A stretch of DNA of 64,000 nt from an uncultured Chlorobiaceae bacterium (GTDB lineage: Bacteria > Bacteroidota > Chlorobiia > Chlorobiales > Chlorobiaceae): NCBI GenBank assembly GCA_903824045.1, contig CAIJVD010000027.1, positions 31,194 through 95,193 of the forward strand. Direction: 5' to 3'. Positions 47,123-55,641 of the stretch are shown one piece after another. The position numbers and the translations under genes are program-made. Position 1 is the first letter of the stretch. Each line of letters begins with the position of its first letter. Under the pieces are notes generated by a model. The model ran no database searches and was not told where the DNA came from. It saw nothing but the letters and a program-made list of their open reading frames with translations.

Positions 47123-47941
47123 ATGATCCTAAAAGTTGAACACTCCACGCTGTTTGAATATGACAACCCTATCTACGAAACAGCAACAGAGGTAAGGCTG
47201 CACCCTGACAGCAATCATGCAGCTCCCCAGCGCTGTGCGAGCTTCAAGCTGCAGGTCGATCCATCGGCCACAATTTTTGAATACACCGACTTCTACGGCA
47301 ACAGTGTCCACCACTTCAATCTGCTGCAGAGTCACAAGCGGGTTAAAATCGTCGCCACCTCCGTGGTGGAGACGGGCGTGGGAAACTCGCGTGCCGCCGA
47401 TGATGAGGAGATCCTGCTGATGGATTTTTCTGCCGAAAGCCGCTATGTCCATTTCGACCAGGCCATCAAGGATTTCACCTCACGCTTTCCAACCGATCTT
47501 GAGAGCTACGGGCTCGCTGAATCGATCTGCCGCACCATAAACGAGTCGTTCATCTACGAACCCGGAGTCACCGATGTTCACAGCACAAGCTCGGTGGTCA
47601 TGGCCCTCGGACGCGGAGTCTGCCAGGACTTTGCCCACATCATGCTTGCATCCTGCCGCTATCTCGGCGTTCCAGCCCGCTATGTCAGCGGCTACCTCTA
47701 CGGCGGAAGCACTCCCGACGGAAGGGATGAAGCAAGCCACGCATGGTGCGAGGTATACTGCGGAAAGGAAAAGGGATGGATCGGCATGGACCCGACCCAC
47801 AACACCCTTCTGGCCGATGAGCGCTACATCAAGATCGGCTCGGGAAGGGATTACGACGACGTCCCTCCGGTCAGGGGAACCTACAAGGGGAGTGCCATAG
47901 AGAAACTCAGCGTATCGGTTAAAGTCTCCTCAATGGAGTAG
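47123..47941 (+). CDS. Transglutaminase-like protein with bacterial N-terminal domain
   Basis: A 272-residue cysteine protease/transglutaminase-fold protein. The N-terminal beta domain (LKVEHSTLFEYDNPIYETATEVRLHP) is the bacterial transglutaminase-like N-terminal domain. The catalytic triad is visible: Cys in GRGVCQDFAHIML, His in EASHAWCEVY, Asp in GMDPTHN. No signal peptide is seen, so it acts in the cytoplasm. It is the last gene of the ATP-grasp/alpha-E operon and may cleave or ligate the peptide product. A terminator follows. Confidence 0.93.
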   Translation: MILKVEHSTLFEYDNPIYETATEVRLHPDSNHAAPQRCASFKLQVDPSATIFEYTDFYGNSVHHFNLLQSHKRVKIVATSVVETGVGNSRAADDEEILLMDFSAESRYVHFDQAIKDFTSRFPTDLESYGLAESICRTINESFIYEPGVTDVHSTSSVVMALGRGVCQDFAHIMLASCRYLGVPARYVSGYLYGGSTPDGRDEASHAWCEVYCGKEKGWIGMDPTHNTLLADERYIKIGSGRDYDDVPPVRGTYKGSAIEKLSVSVKVSSME

Positions 47942-47961
47942 CGCGGCAATACTGAAAACAG

Positions 47962-47986
47962 GTGAGCACCCTCACTGCTTTTTTTT
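47962..47986 (+). terminator. Intrinsic terminator of the ATP-grasp operon
   Basis: A 5-bp stem (GTGAG/CTCAC) with a 4-base loop followed by TGC and eight or more T, 20 bases after the transglutaminase-like gene. Confidence 0.7.
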
Positions 47987-48115
47987 CTCGCGCCCTTTGC
48001 CTACCTTGCCAGAGCAAAAAGCCGACCCACAGTTATCGGCCATCACCGCCCGGTCGGACGCTCTGAAACGGCCGTTATCAACTTTTTTCTGATCTACCGC
48101 ACACCCTCTGCCCGC

Positions 48116-49249
48116 ATGAAATTCAGCGTCCTCAAAACCGACAGCCGTTCGTCAGCCAGATGCGGACTCCTTGAAACGGCTCACGGAACGATACAAACCC
48201 CGGTATTCATGCCTGTCGGCACCAGGGCAAGCGTAAAATCTGTTGAGCCTCATGAGCTGAATGAGCAGAAGGTCCAAATCATCCTTGCAAACACCTACCA
48301 TCTCTATCTCAAACCCGGAAACGACATTCTTCGAGCCGCCGGAGGCGTACACCGTTTCATGAACTGGCAGGGCCCGCTATTGACCGACAGCGGCGGCTAT
48401 CAGGTCTACTCACTCTCCGACCTGCGCAAAATCAGCGAAAAGGGAGTGATCTTCAAATCGCACCTTGACGGATCCAAACAGCAGTTCACACCCGAAAACG
48501 TTGTCGATACACAGCGCATCATCGGAAGCGACATCATGATGCCGCTCGACGAGTGCCCCCCCTCCACCGCAGAGAAGGAGTATATCCGCAAATCCGGAGA
48601 GCTGACCATCCGCTGGGCGGAGAGGGCAAAAGAGCACTTCTCCTCAACAGAACCACTTTACCGCCACGAGCAGTACCTCTTCGGCATCACGCAGGGTGGC
48701 ATCCATGAAGATCTGCGCACCATCTCAACCAGAGCTCTCGTCGACCTCGATTTCGACGGCTACTCCATCGGCGGCATGGCCGTCGGCGAACCGGCTGAAG
48801 AGATGTACCGCATTCTGGAGCTCTCCAACACCCTCCTTCCCCAGCACAAGCCCCGCTACCTGATGGGGGTTGGAACACCCGAAAACATCCTCAACGCCAT
48901 TGAGCGCGGCGTAGACATGTTCGACTGCGTCATCCCGACAAGAGAGGGCCGAAACGGAAGGGTCTATACCCGCCAGGGGTCGATCAACCTGCGCTCAGCC
49001 CGCTACTCCGCCGACTTCCGATCCATCGATGAAGGGTTCGACAACGATATCTGCCGCAACTACTCCCGGGCCTACATCCGCCATCTCCTGAATGTCGGAG
49101 AGATTCTCGGTCTCAAGCTCTGCACACTGCAGAACATCTCATTTTTCATGTGGCTGACCTCGACCGCCAGACAGGAAATAGAAAAAGGCTCCTTCATGGA
49201 GTGGAAACAGGATTTTCTTGAACGATTCAACAGCAATGAACAAGCATAA
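48116..49249 (+). CDS. tgt: tRNA-guanine transglycosylase
   Basis: Exchanges G34 for preQ1 in tRNAs on the queuosine pathway. MPVGTRASVKSVEPHEL, LANTYHLYLKPG, the catalytic region LLTDSGGYQVYSLSDLRKI and the nucleophile context GVDMFDCVIPTREGRNGR are all intact. The usual zinc site CxCxxC...H is reduced here to FDNDICRNYSRAYIRHL, keeping one Cys only. Related Bacteroidetes enzymes also lack the zinc Cys, so activity is still likely. The length of 377 residues is normal. Its end overlaps rimO. Confidence 0.95.
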   Translation: MKFSVLKTDSRSSARCGLLETAHGTIQTPVFMPVGTRASVKSVEPHELNEQKVQIILANTYHLYLKPGNDILRAAGGVHRFMNWQGPLLTDSGGYQVYSLSDLRKISEKGVIFKSHLDGSKQQFTPENVVDTQRIIGSDIMMPLDECPPSTAEKEYIRKSGELTIRWAERAKEHFSSTEPLYRHEQYLFGITQGGIHEDLRTISTRALVDLDFDGYSIGGMAVGEPAEEMYRILELSNTLLPQHKPRYLMGVGTPENILNAIERGVDMFDCVIPTREGRNGRVYTRQGSINLRSARYSADFRSIDEGFDNDICRNYSRAYIRHLLNVGEILGLKLCTLQNISFFMWLTSTARQEIEKGSFMEWKQDFLERFNSNEQA

Positions 49250-50531
49250 CGTCTTTCTCCTCAGCCTCGGCTGCTCAAAGAACACCGTAGACTCCGAACG
49301 GCTGATGGCACAGGCCGAAGCATCCGGCATCTGTTTCACCGACCATGCCGATGAGGCCGACACCATCCTTATCAACACCTGCGCCTTCATCGAGGACGCC
49401 AAGGAGGAGTCCATTGCCGAGACCCTTGCGGCCATCGAAAAGAAAACGAAAGGAAAAATCCGGCGCGTCTATGTGATGGGCTGCCTCAGCGAACTCTACC
49501 GCAAGGAACTTCTCGAAGAGATGCCGGAAGTTGACGGCTTTTTCGGCACCCGCGAGCTGCCTGAAGTGCTTGTCGCAATCGGCGCCGCATACCGCGAGGA
49601 GCTCTTCGACCGCCGCTCGCTTCTGACGCCCTCCCACCATGCATACCTCAAGATTGCCGAAGGGTGCAACCGTTCATGCTCGTTCTGCTCGATACCCAAG
49701 ATCAGGGGACGCTATGTGAGTCAGCCACCCGAACAGCTGCTGCGCGAAGCCGCCCTTCTGAAAAGCGCCGGAGTGAAGGAGTTGAACCTGATCGCCCAGG
49801 ACATCAGCCTCTACGGCTACGACCTGGCCGGCAAAACCCTCCTGAACGACCTGGTACTGAAGCTTTCGGATATTGATTTCGAGTGGGTCAGGCTATTTTA
49901 CGCTTACCCGGTGAACTTTCCGATGGAGGTTATCCGCACGATGCGTGACCGAAAAAATATCTGCAACTACCTCGACATCCCCCTCCAGCACTGCAACGAC
50001 CGGATCCTCCGCTCGATGAACCGCGGCATCGACAAGGCCGGAACCATCCGGCTGATCGAAACCATAAGAGAGAACAATCCCGATATCCGCCTGCGCACCA
50101 CCTTGATTGCAGGCTACCCCGGCGAAACCCGTGAGGAGTTCGAGGAGCTCTTGCAGTTCGTCGAAACCAGCCGCTTCGACCGGCTCGGATGCTTCCCCTA
50201 CTGCCACGAAGAGCACGCCCCCTCCTTCACGCTCGAGGATTCACTTTCAATCGAAGAAAAACGTGATCGTGTCTCGGAGATCATGGAGCTGCAGGAGTCC
50301 ATTTCGGACGAGAAGAACCGTGTCTTCGAGGGGAGCTCACTGAAGGTGGTGATTGATCAGATCGAGGGCAGTACCGCCTTCGGCAGAACAGAGTATGATG
50401 CACCGGAGGTCGACAATGAGTGCATTCTGGACATTGGAGCTTCCAATATCAGCGTCGGCTCGTTCTGCATGGCAACCATCACCGACACTTCACCCTACGA
50501 GCTGCACGGCAGAATCGAAGAGGTGCTGTAA
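49236..50531 (+). CDS. rimO: Ribosomal protein S12 methylthiotransferase
   Basis: Radical SAM enzyme adding a methylthio group to an Asp of ribosomal protein S12. An N-terminal [4Fe-4S]-binding domain has Cys in LSLGCSKNTVDSE, INTCAFIEDA and MGCLSELY. The radical SAM motif CNRSCSFCSIPKIRGRY follows near residue 142, and the C-terminal TRAM domain begins near residue 365. The S12 (not tRNA) specificity is suggested by SCSFCSIPxxRG and YAYP. ATG 49236 is used; the TTG at 49218 is not needed. It overlaps the last 14 bases of tgt. Confidence 0.95.
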   Translation: MNKHNVFLLSLGCSKNTVDSERLMAQAEASGICFTDHADEADTILINTCAFIEDAKEESIAETLAAIEKKTKGKIRRVYVMGCLSELYRKELLEEMPEVDGFFGTRELPEVLVAIGAAYREELFDRRSLLTPSHHAYLKIAEGCNRSCSFCSIPKIRGRYVSQPPEQLLREAALLKSAGVKELNLIAQDISLYGYDLAGKTLLNDLVLKLSDIDFEWVRLFYAYPVNFPMEVIRTMRDRKNICNYLDIPLQHCNDRILRSMNRGIDKAGTIRLIETIRENNPDIRLRTTLIAGYPGETREEFEELLQFVETSRFDRLGCFPYCHEEHAPSFTLEDSLSIEEKRDRVSEIMELQESISDEKNRVFEGSSLKVVIDQIEGSTAFGRTEYDAPEVDNECILDIGASNISVGSFCMATITDTSPYELHGRIEEVL

Positions 50532-50565
50532 GTACAAGAGCGTGGTTCATTAACAGAGGAACGTC

Positions 50566-51036
50566 ATGAGCATCCGCTATCTGGCTCCGCGCCAGCCCCA
50601 GGGCGATACCACTGCCCCAAAAATCCTTTCAACCATAAAAAAGGAGTTCGGTGCGGCCGTGGAACCGTTCACCCGTCACCTGCCCCAGCCTGAGCTCCTT
50701 GCCGGAATCCGGATGACCTGCCGCGGAGCAGTTGAACGAGTTGGAGCATCAGCACTCTCCGTTGAGGTTCGTCACGTGGTCATCCAGGCCGTTGAGAAGT
50801 GGAACGGCAGTGATCCCGGAATCTCCTCCGGCTGGTGCGAAGATGCGAGTCAAGGCTTGAGCGCACCCGACAGAACACCGGCAAAGCTCGCCCTCCTGAC
50901 CGCTCTTGCCCCCTACCGTGTCGACCAATCTCTGGTCAAGGCATTTTCCGCCTCCTTCCCCGGCGACCGCAACCTTCTCTCCGCTCTTGCATGGAGCAGT
51001 TTCAAGGCCGCAAGAAAGGTCGGAACGTGGCTTTAG
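50566..51036 (+). CDS. Conserved hypothetical protein, possible carboxymuconolactone decarboxylase-like fold
   Basis: A 156-residue protein, function not recognised with confidence. The opening MSIRYLAPRQPQGDTTAPKILSTIKKEFG and the stretch HLPQPELLAGIRMTCRGAVERV recall the start of AhpD/carboxymuconolactone decarboxylase-like proteins (helix with PELL). The CxxC...H redox motif of AhpD is absent; only two isolated Cys (residues about 50 and 92) are present. It starts 34 bases after rimO. A catalytically altered member of that fold is the best guess. Confidence 0.55.
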   Translation: MSIRYLAPRQPQGDTTAPKILSTIKKEFGAAVEPFTRHLPQPELLAGIRMTCRGAVERVGASALSVEVRHVVIQAVEKWNGSDPGISSGWCEDASQGLSAPDRTPAKLALLTALAPYRVDQSLVKAFSASFPGDRNLLSALAWSSFKAARKVGTWL

Positions 51037-51131
51037 CGGCATAATCAGCAAGGCAAACGCTCTGGCGCGCCTACCCTCTTTATGGTATATTTGCGGTAGC
51101 CACTTGGAAACAATCATAAGATTCCGTTTTA

Positions 51132-51145
51132 TTAACGATTGTGAA
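51132..51145 (+). promoter_or_regulatory. Candidate operator TTAACGATTGTGAA upstream of the sulfate transporter
   Basis: A 14-base imperfect palindrome (TTAAC-N4-GTGAA) overlapping the predicted -10 region. The word ATTAACGATTGT recurs exactly at 62736-62747, upstream of the sulfate reduction operon. A Crp/Fnr-like or other dimeric regulator could bind both sites. The regulator itself is not in the window. Confidence 0.45.
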
Positions 51146-51161
51146 TCAAATGAACGTACCC

Positions 51162-51299
51162 ATGGCAACAAAAAAGCATACCATAATCCTCTCCTGTGAC
51201 GAACGATGCTGTCGCTGCATGCGACTTTCTGAAAAAGGATTTTCCGGTTCGTGTCGACGCTCACTGCAGTGTCCAACACACCATTAACCGGTTCCTGAA
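51162..51299 (+). CDS. Cys-rich short ORF, candidate leader peptide of the sulfate transporter
   Basis: A 45-codon frame from ATG 51162 (or 49 codons from ATG 51150) with four Cys codons in eight positions (CDERCCRC at residues 12-19). It ends at TGA inside the hairpin loop region of a downstream terminator. The Cys cluster just ahead of sulfate uptake genes suggests a leader peptide whose translation senses Cys-tRNA. There is no clear ribosome binding site. If the T run at 51240-51244 were one base shorter, the frame would end at TAA 51286-51288, giving a 41-residue product with six Cys. A frameshift or sequencing error there should be considered. Confidence 0.4.
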
Positions 51300-51325
51300 C
51301 AGATAGAGAGAGCCGGTTTTTTTTT
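51245..51325 (+). terminator. Attenuator-like alternative hairpins before sbp
   Basis: The segment AACCGG (51287-51292) can pair with CCGGTT at 51313-51318 followed by nine T, giving a terminator. It can instead pair with an identical CCGGTT at 51245-51250, helped by GTGT/ACAC, giving an antiterminator. The upstream arm lies 27 bases beyond the Cys codon cluster. This mutual exclusion is the hallmark of an attenuator, though the leader ORF runs through both arms, which does not fit the simplest model. Confidence 0.45.
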
Positions 51326-51378
51326 GCCCTTAAGATCACTTTAAACAACTGAAATCAACCAAACTGAGGATTATAACC

Positions 51379-52395
51379 ATGAGACTTGACTGGACCAGAA
51401 AAATAACACTTGCAGCCTCCCTCCTTCTTGCATCGGGAGTTCCCGCTTCCATCGCTGAGGCCGCAGCCGCTCAGACGCTTTTGAATGTCTCCTACGACCC
51501 GACAAGGGAGCTCTACCAGAGCGAGAATGCAGCATTCATCAAACATTGGCAGAAAAAAACCGGACAGACAGCCGTCATCAACCAGTCGCACGGAGGTTCA
51601 GGCAAGCAGGCTCGCGCTGTCATCGACGGCCTTGAAGCCGATGTCGTGACCCTTGCGCTTGCCTATGACATTGATGCCATCGCCGACAGCAAGCTTCTTG
51701 CTGAAAACTGGCAGAAAAAGCTCGCACAGAACAGCACCCCCTACACCTCGACCATCGTTTTCGTCGTACGCAAGGGGAACCCGAAAAAGATCAAGAACTG
51801 GGACGACCTGGTAACACCGGGAATCTCCGTTATCACGCCTAACCCCAAAACCTCAGGCGGCGCTCGCTGGAACTACCTGGCAGCATGGGGATACAAGCAA
51901 AAGCAGACAAAATCCCCTGAAAAGGCAAAGGCATTCATCAAGGCTCTCTACAAGAATGTTCCCGTGCTCGACACCGGTGCCCGCGGCTCAACCATCACCT
52001 TTGCACAGCGCGGCCTTGGTGATGTGCTGATTGCATGGGAAAACGAAGCCCACCTGATTCTCAAGGAGTTCGGCTCGGACAAGTTCGAAATCGTCTCGCC
52101 ATCGGTCAGCATCCTTGCTGAACCTCCGGTTGCCATTGTCGACAAGAATGTTGACAAGCACGGCACCCGCAAGCTGGCTGAGGCCTACCTGAACTTCCTC
52201 TACACCCCTCAGGCACAGGACATCATTGCTCAGAACTACTATCGCCCAAGAAACCCTGCAGCGCTGAAAAAGTATGCGGCGAACTTCCCGAAAATCAAGC
52301 TCTTCAACCTGAGCGAAGTATTCACTGACTGGCGTACGGCACAGAAGACACATTTCAAAGACGGCGGTGTGTTCGACCAGATCTATACACCCTGA
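51379..52395 (+). CDS. sbp: Sulfate ABC transporter substrate-binding protein
   Basis: Periplasmic sulfate/thiosulfate-binding protein feeding CysTWA. A signal peptide (about 26 residues, [20 protein letters not shown]) precedes the mature chain starting near [16 protein letters not shown]. Sulfate-contacting segments are visible: [67 protein letters not shown] [16 protein letters not shown], and ENEAHLI. The 338 residues fit the Sbp/CysP family. It heads the sulfate transport operon; a hairpin after it probably makes it the most abundant product. Confidence 0.95.
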   Translation: MRLDWTRKITLAASLLLASGVPASIAEAAAAQTLLNVSYDPTRELYQSENAAFIKHWQKKTGQTAVINQSHGGSGKQARAVIDGLEADVVTLALAYDIDAIADSKLLAENWQKKLAQNSTPYTSTIVFVVRKGNPKKIKNWDDLVTPGISVITPNPKTSGGARWNYLAAWGYKQKQTKSPEKAKAFIKALYKNVPVLDTGARGSTITFAQRGLGDVLIAWENEAHLILKEFGSDKFEIVSPSVSILAEPPVAIVDKNVDKHGTRKLAEAYLNFLYTPQAQDIIAQNYYRPRNPAALKKYAANFPKIKLFNLSEVFTDWRTAQKTHFKDGGVFDQIYTP

Positions 52396-52423
52396 CCGGG
52401 CTTTAACACTCTTTCATTAAACT

Positions 52424-52455
52424 GCAGAGGACTCCCCTAAGAAGGGCTCCTCTGC
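52424..52455 (+). terminator. Hairpin between sbp and cysT
   Basis: An 8-bp stem (GCAGAGGA/TCCTCTGC) with an inner CCC/GGG extension, followed by GGTTTGCTTT. It has few T in a row, so it is likely a partial terminator or mRNA-stabilising stem that raises sbp levels over the permease genes. Confidence 0.6.
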
Positions 52456-52478
52456 GGTTTGCTTTATACAAAACCTGA

Positions 52479-53312
52479 ATGTCAATCGTCAAGAACAAAA
52501 AACGCAACATCCTGCCAGGGTTCGGACTTTCGATGGGATACACGGTGTTCTATCTCTCCGCCATCGTCATCGTCCCGTTGAGCATGGTCTTTTTCAACAC
52601 CGTTCCGATGGGCTGGGAACCATTCATGCAAGCCGTCACCGCCCCAAGAGTGCTGGCAGCATACCGGCTCAGCTTTTCGACGGCCTTTTTCGCCTCACTC
52701 TTCGATGCCGTCGCTGGCCTCTTGACCGCATGGGTGATTGTGCGTTACCGCTTCCCGGGCAAGGCCATCCTCGACGCGCTTGTTGACCTCCCCTTTGCCC
52801 TGCCGACCGCAGTGGCCGGCATCTGTTTCGCCACCCTCTACTCCCCCGCAGGGTGGCTCGGAGAGATCAGCGCAAAATGGAACCTGCAGATCATCAACAC
52901 CCCGACGGGAATCGTTCTGGCGCTTATCTTTATCGGCTTTCCGTTTGTGGTACGAACCCTTCAGCCGGTGCTGGAGGAGCTTGAGGTCGAGATCGAAGAG
53001 TCCGCCCACTCGCTTGGTGCCACTCGATGGCAGACCTTTCGCAGGATCATCCTGCCGCACCTCTTTCCTGCGCTGCTTACCGGAGTGACGCTCGCATTTG
53101 CACGATCGATCGGAGAGTACGGCTCTGTGATCTTCATTGCAGGAAACCTGCCGATGAAAACCGAGATCGCCCCGCTGATGATCATGTCGAAACTTGACCA
53201 GTTTGATTATGCCGGAGCTTCTGCCGTTGCTCTTGTGCTGCTCTTGATCTCATTTTCAATGCTTCTGGCGCTTAATGCGATCCAGGAGTGGCAACAGAAG
53301 GCATACCGCTGA
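52479..53312 (+). CDS. cysT: Sulfate ABC transporter permease CysT
   Basis: Inner membrane permease of the sulfate importer. It has six transmembrane segments in 277 residues, with the sulfate-permease features FPGKAILDALVDLPFALPTAVAGICFATLYSP and the EAA loop SLGATRWQTFRRIILPHLFPALLTG, then ARSIGEYGSVIFIAGNLPMKTE. It pairs with cysW, which begins five bases after its stop. Confidence 0.95.
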   Translation: MSIVKNKKRNILPGFGLSMGYTVFYLSAIVIVPLSMVFFNTVPMGWEPFMQAVTAPRVLAAYRLSFSTAFFASLFDAVAGLLTAWVIVRYRFPGKAILDALVDLPFALPTAVAGICFATLYSPAGWLGEISAKWNLQIINTPTGIVLALIFIGFPFVVRTLQPVLEELEVEIEESAHSLGATRWQTFRRIILPHLFPALLTGVTLAFARSIGEYGSVIFIAGNLPMKTEIAPLMIMSKLDQFDYAGASAVALVLLLISFSMLLALNAIQEWQQKAYR

Positions 53313-53317
53313 AAACC

Positions 53318-54184
53318 ATGCTGAAACCCGAAACATCAACCACCACCACCGCTGTAAAGAGAAGAGTCTCCGACCCTCTCTGGGTTCGCATCGTGCTCAT
53401 CAGCCTGACCTTTCTCTTTTTTGTCTTCTTTATCTTCCTTCCTCTCGGGATGGTCTTTGCGCAGGCATTCCAGAAAGGATGGGCCTTCTATCTTGAATGC
53501 ATTACGGAGCCCTATGCCATCAAGGCGCTCCAGCTGACGCTTACCACTGTTGCCATCGTCGTTCCGCTCAATGCGCTCTTTGGACTGTCGGCCGCCTGGG
53601 CAATCACCAAGTTCAATTTTCGCGGGAAAGCGACGCTTAAAACCCTTCTCGACCTTCCCTTTGCGGTCTCCCCGGTTATTGCCGGCCTGATCTTTGTGCT
53701 GCTCGTTGGCAGCCGTACACCCTTTGGCGGATGGCTTGGCGAACACGGCATCAAAATCATCTTTTCTACCCCAGGCATCATCATTGCCACCCTCTTTGTC
53801 ACCTTTCCCTTCATCGCCCGCGAGCTTATCCCGCTGATGGAAGCCCAAAGCCGTGACGAGGAGGAAGCCGCTCTCACGCTCGGCGCAAAGGGGTGGCAGA
53901 TATTCAGCAAGATCACCCTGCCAAACATCCGGTGGGGCCTGCTTTACGGCATGATTCTCTGCAGTGCGCGCTCCATTGGCGAATTCGGTGCGGTATCAGT
54001 GGTGTCGGGTCATATCCGCGGCCAGACCAATACGGTGCCGCTGCATGTCGAGATCCTCTACAGCGAATACAACTTCACGGCATCCTTCGCCGTCGCATCA
54101 ATTCTGGTATTCCTTGCACTGCTTACCGTTGTCGGCAAGGTCTCCCTGGAAAAACACTTTCAGAAACACAGCTTGGAAAACTAA
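53318..54184 (+). CDS. cysW: Sulfate ABC transporter permease CysW
   Basis: Second permease of the sulfate importer. It has six segments with [32 protein letters not shown], the EAA loop [25 protein letters not shown], and [35 protein letters not shown], a strong CysW signature. The ATG at 53318 is chosen; an in-frame GTG at 53288 would overlap cysT. cysA starts eight bases after its stop. Confidence 0.95.
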   Translation: MLKPETSTTTTAVKRRVSDPLWVRIVLISLTFLFFVFFIFLPLGMVFAQAFQKGWAFYLECITEPYAIKALQLTLTTVAIVVPLNALFGLSAAWAITKFNFRGKATLKTLLDLPFAVSPVIAGLIFVLLVGSRTPFGGWLGEHGIKIIFSTPGIIIATLFVTFPFIARELIPLMEAQSRDEEEAALTLGAKGWQIFSKITLPNIRWGLLYGMILCSARSIGEFGAVSVVSGHIRGQTNTVPLHVEILYSEYNFTASFAVASILVFLALLTVVGKVSLEKHFQKHSLEN

Positions 54185-54192
54185 CCTCCGTC

Positions 54193-55266
54193 ATGGGTAT
54201 CGAACTTCAGAACATATCGAAGCAATTCACCGGCTACACTGCTCTCGACAACATCAATCTCAGCATCGCCACAGGCGACCTGATTGCGCTGCTCGGCCCG
54301 TCCGGCTGCGGCAAAACGACCTTGCTGCGCATCATTGCAGGCCTCGAGAGTGCCGACTCAGGAAAGATCATCCTTGAGGGTAAAGACACCACGAACCTCT
54401 CGCCCAGAGAGAAAAATGTCGGATTCGTCTTTCAGCACTACGCGCTATTCCGCCGTCTGAACGTCTTCGAGAATGTCGCATTCGGCCTCAAGGTTCTCGA
54501 GCGGAGCAAGCGCCCTTCAAAAAGCGAGATCAATGACCGTGTAGAACACCTCCTGAAACTGGTGCAGATGGAGTGGGCGATAAAACGCTACCCCTCCCAA
54601 CTCTCGGGCGGACAGCGCCAGCGCGTAGCACTTGCCAGAGCGCTTGCCGTCAACCCGAAGGTGCTGCTTCTTGACGAACCCTTTTCAGCGCTCGATGCCA
54701 AGGTGCGCCAGGAGCTGCGTCGCTGGCTGAGAAAGCTGCACGAGGAGATCCACGTCACCAGCATCTTTGTGACACACGACCAGGAGGAGGCGCTGGAGCT
54801 TGCTGACCGGATAGTCGTCATCAACAAAGGACGCATCGAACAGCAGGGATCACCGCAGGAGGTCTACGACCACCCGGCCAACGCCTTTGTCTATAACTTC
54901 CTTGGCAACGTCAATGTCTTTCATGGGCGTATCAAGGAGGGGATGGTAAGCCTCGGCGAGCATCTTGTTGACGCACCGGACGAGCTGAAAAACGTGGATG
55001 AAAAACCGAGCCAGACCTTCGTCCGCCCGCATGAGATCGGTATCAGCAAGATCCGTAGCAGTGAGACCGACGTCATCGGCACCATCCGCGAGATCCGCCT
55101 GCTTGGAGGCCAGATCGGCCTGAACCTATCCTGCGAAGGGTTCGAGCACCCCATCGAGGCTGAAGTCCCCCGTGAGCTCTACCTGAACCTGCAGCTCTCG
55201 AAGGGCGACAAGGTATTCGTCTCCTTCAACCGCGTCAAGGTCTTCAGCGGGGACTACGAGATCTGA
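54193..55266 (+). CDS. cysA: Sulfate ABC transporter ATP-binding protein CysA
   Basis: ATPase of the sulfate importer. Walker [10 protein letters not shown] lies near residue 37, the Q-loop is [20 protein letters not shown], the signature is [17 protein letters not shown], and Walker B is [17 protein letters not shown]-terminal regulatory (TOBE-like) domain occupies about residues 240-357 ([23 protein letters not shown]). The ATG at 54193 gives 357 residues, the usual CysA length. It ends the transport operon. Confidence 0.96.
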   Translation: MGIELQNISKQFTGYTALDNINLSIATGDLIALLGPSGCGKTTLLRIIAGLESADSGKIILEGKDTTNLSPREKNVGFVFQHYALFRRLNVFENVAFGLKVLERSKRPSKSEINDRVEHLLKLVQMEWAIKRYPSQLSGGQRQRVALARALAVNPKVLLLDEPFSALDAKVRQELRRWLRKLHEEIHVTSIFVTHDQEEALELADRIVVINKGRIEQQGSPQEVYDHPANAFVYNFLGNVNVFHGRIKEGMVSLGEHLVDAPDELKNVDEKPSQTFVRPHEIGISKIRSSETDVIGTIREIRLLGGQIGLNLSCEGFEHPIEAEVPRELYLNLQLSKGDKVFVSFNRVKVFSGDYEI

Positions 55267-55304
55267 TCACCACATTTATCCGTACGTCTTGAAGTCGTAC
55301 AAGT

Positions 55305-55316
55305 CGAAATATTTCG
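55305..55316. promoter_or_regulatory. Palindromic operator candidate of the TacAT-type module
   Basis: A perfect 12-base palindrome CGAAATATTTCG flanked by GTAC words (55282, 55298 and 55316 regions) lies about 46 bases before the antitoxin start. Type II toxin-antitoxin operons are usually repressed by their own antitoxin at such sites, so this is the likely autoregulatory operator. The inference is from position and symmetry only. Confidence 0.5.
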
Positions 55317-55362
55317 TACTTTACGCTATGCCTTCTTCAAAGACCATAAGAGAACTGTTGCC

Positions 55363-55641
55363 ATGCCACAGAATCCGGTAGTCAGCAATGAGCGCCTCTC
55401 GCTTCGAATCGATGCCGCAGACAAGCGGCTGCTCATGCGGGCCGCATCGCTTCAGTCAACGGATCTCACCGAATTCGTCACCCGCACAGCCATTTCAGCT
55501 GCCAAAACAGTTATCGAACAGCATGAAAATGTTGCGCTTTCAGGGAAGGACAGCCTGCACGTTCTCCTGCTGCTTGAAGATCCACCCCTGCCGAACAAAA
55601 AGCTCATGGCGGCGGCCTTCGCTCTCAGAGATCAATCATGA
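55363..55641 (+). CDS. DUF1778 (TacA-type) antitoxin
   Basis: A 92-residue antitoxin of a type II module. The N-terminal ribbon-helix-helix (NERLSLRIDAADKRLLMRAASLQSTDLTEFVTRTAISAAKTVI) is the DUF1778 pattern and binds the operator. The C-terminal tail (SLHVLLLLEDPPLPNKKLMAAAF) normally wraps the toxin. It overlaps the toxin gene by four bases (ATGA), the classic arrangement. Confidence 0.93.
   Translation: MPQNPVVSNERLSLRIDAADKRLLMRAASLQSTDLTEFVTRTAISAAKTVIEQHENVALSGKDSLHVLLLLEDPPLPNKKLMAAAFALRDQS

Larger units (their letters stand above)
51037..51378. other. Gene-poor leader region upstream of sbp
   Basis: This 342-base stretch separates the hypothetical gene from sbp. It contains a candidate promoter (TTGGAA near 51104, then 17 bases to TTTTAT), a palindrome (51132-51145), a short Cys-rich ORF (51162-51299), and a terminator-like hairpin with a T run (51287-51325). 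Together these look like a regulatory leader for the sulfate transporter. Confidence 0.6.
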
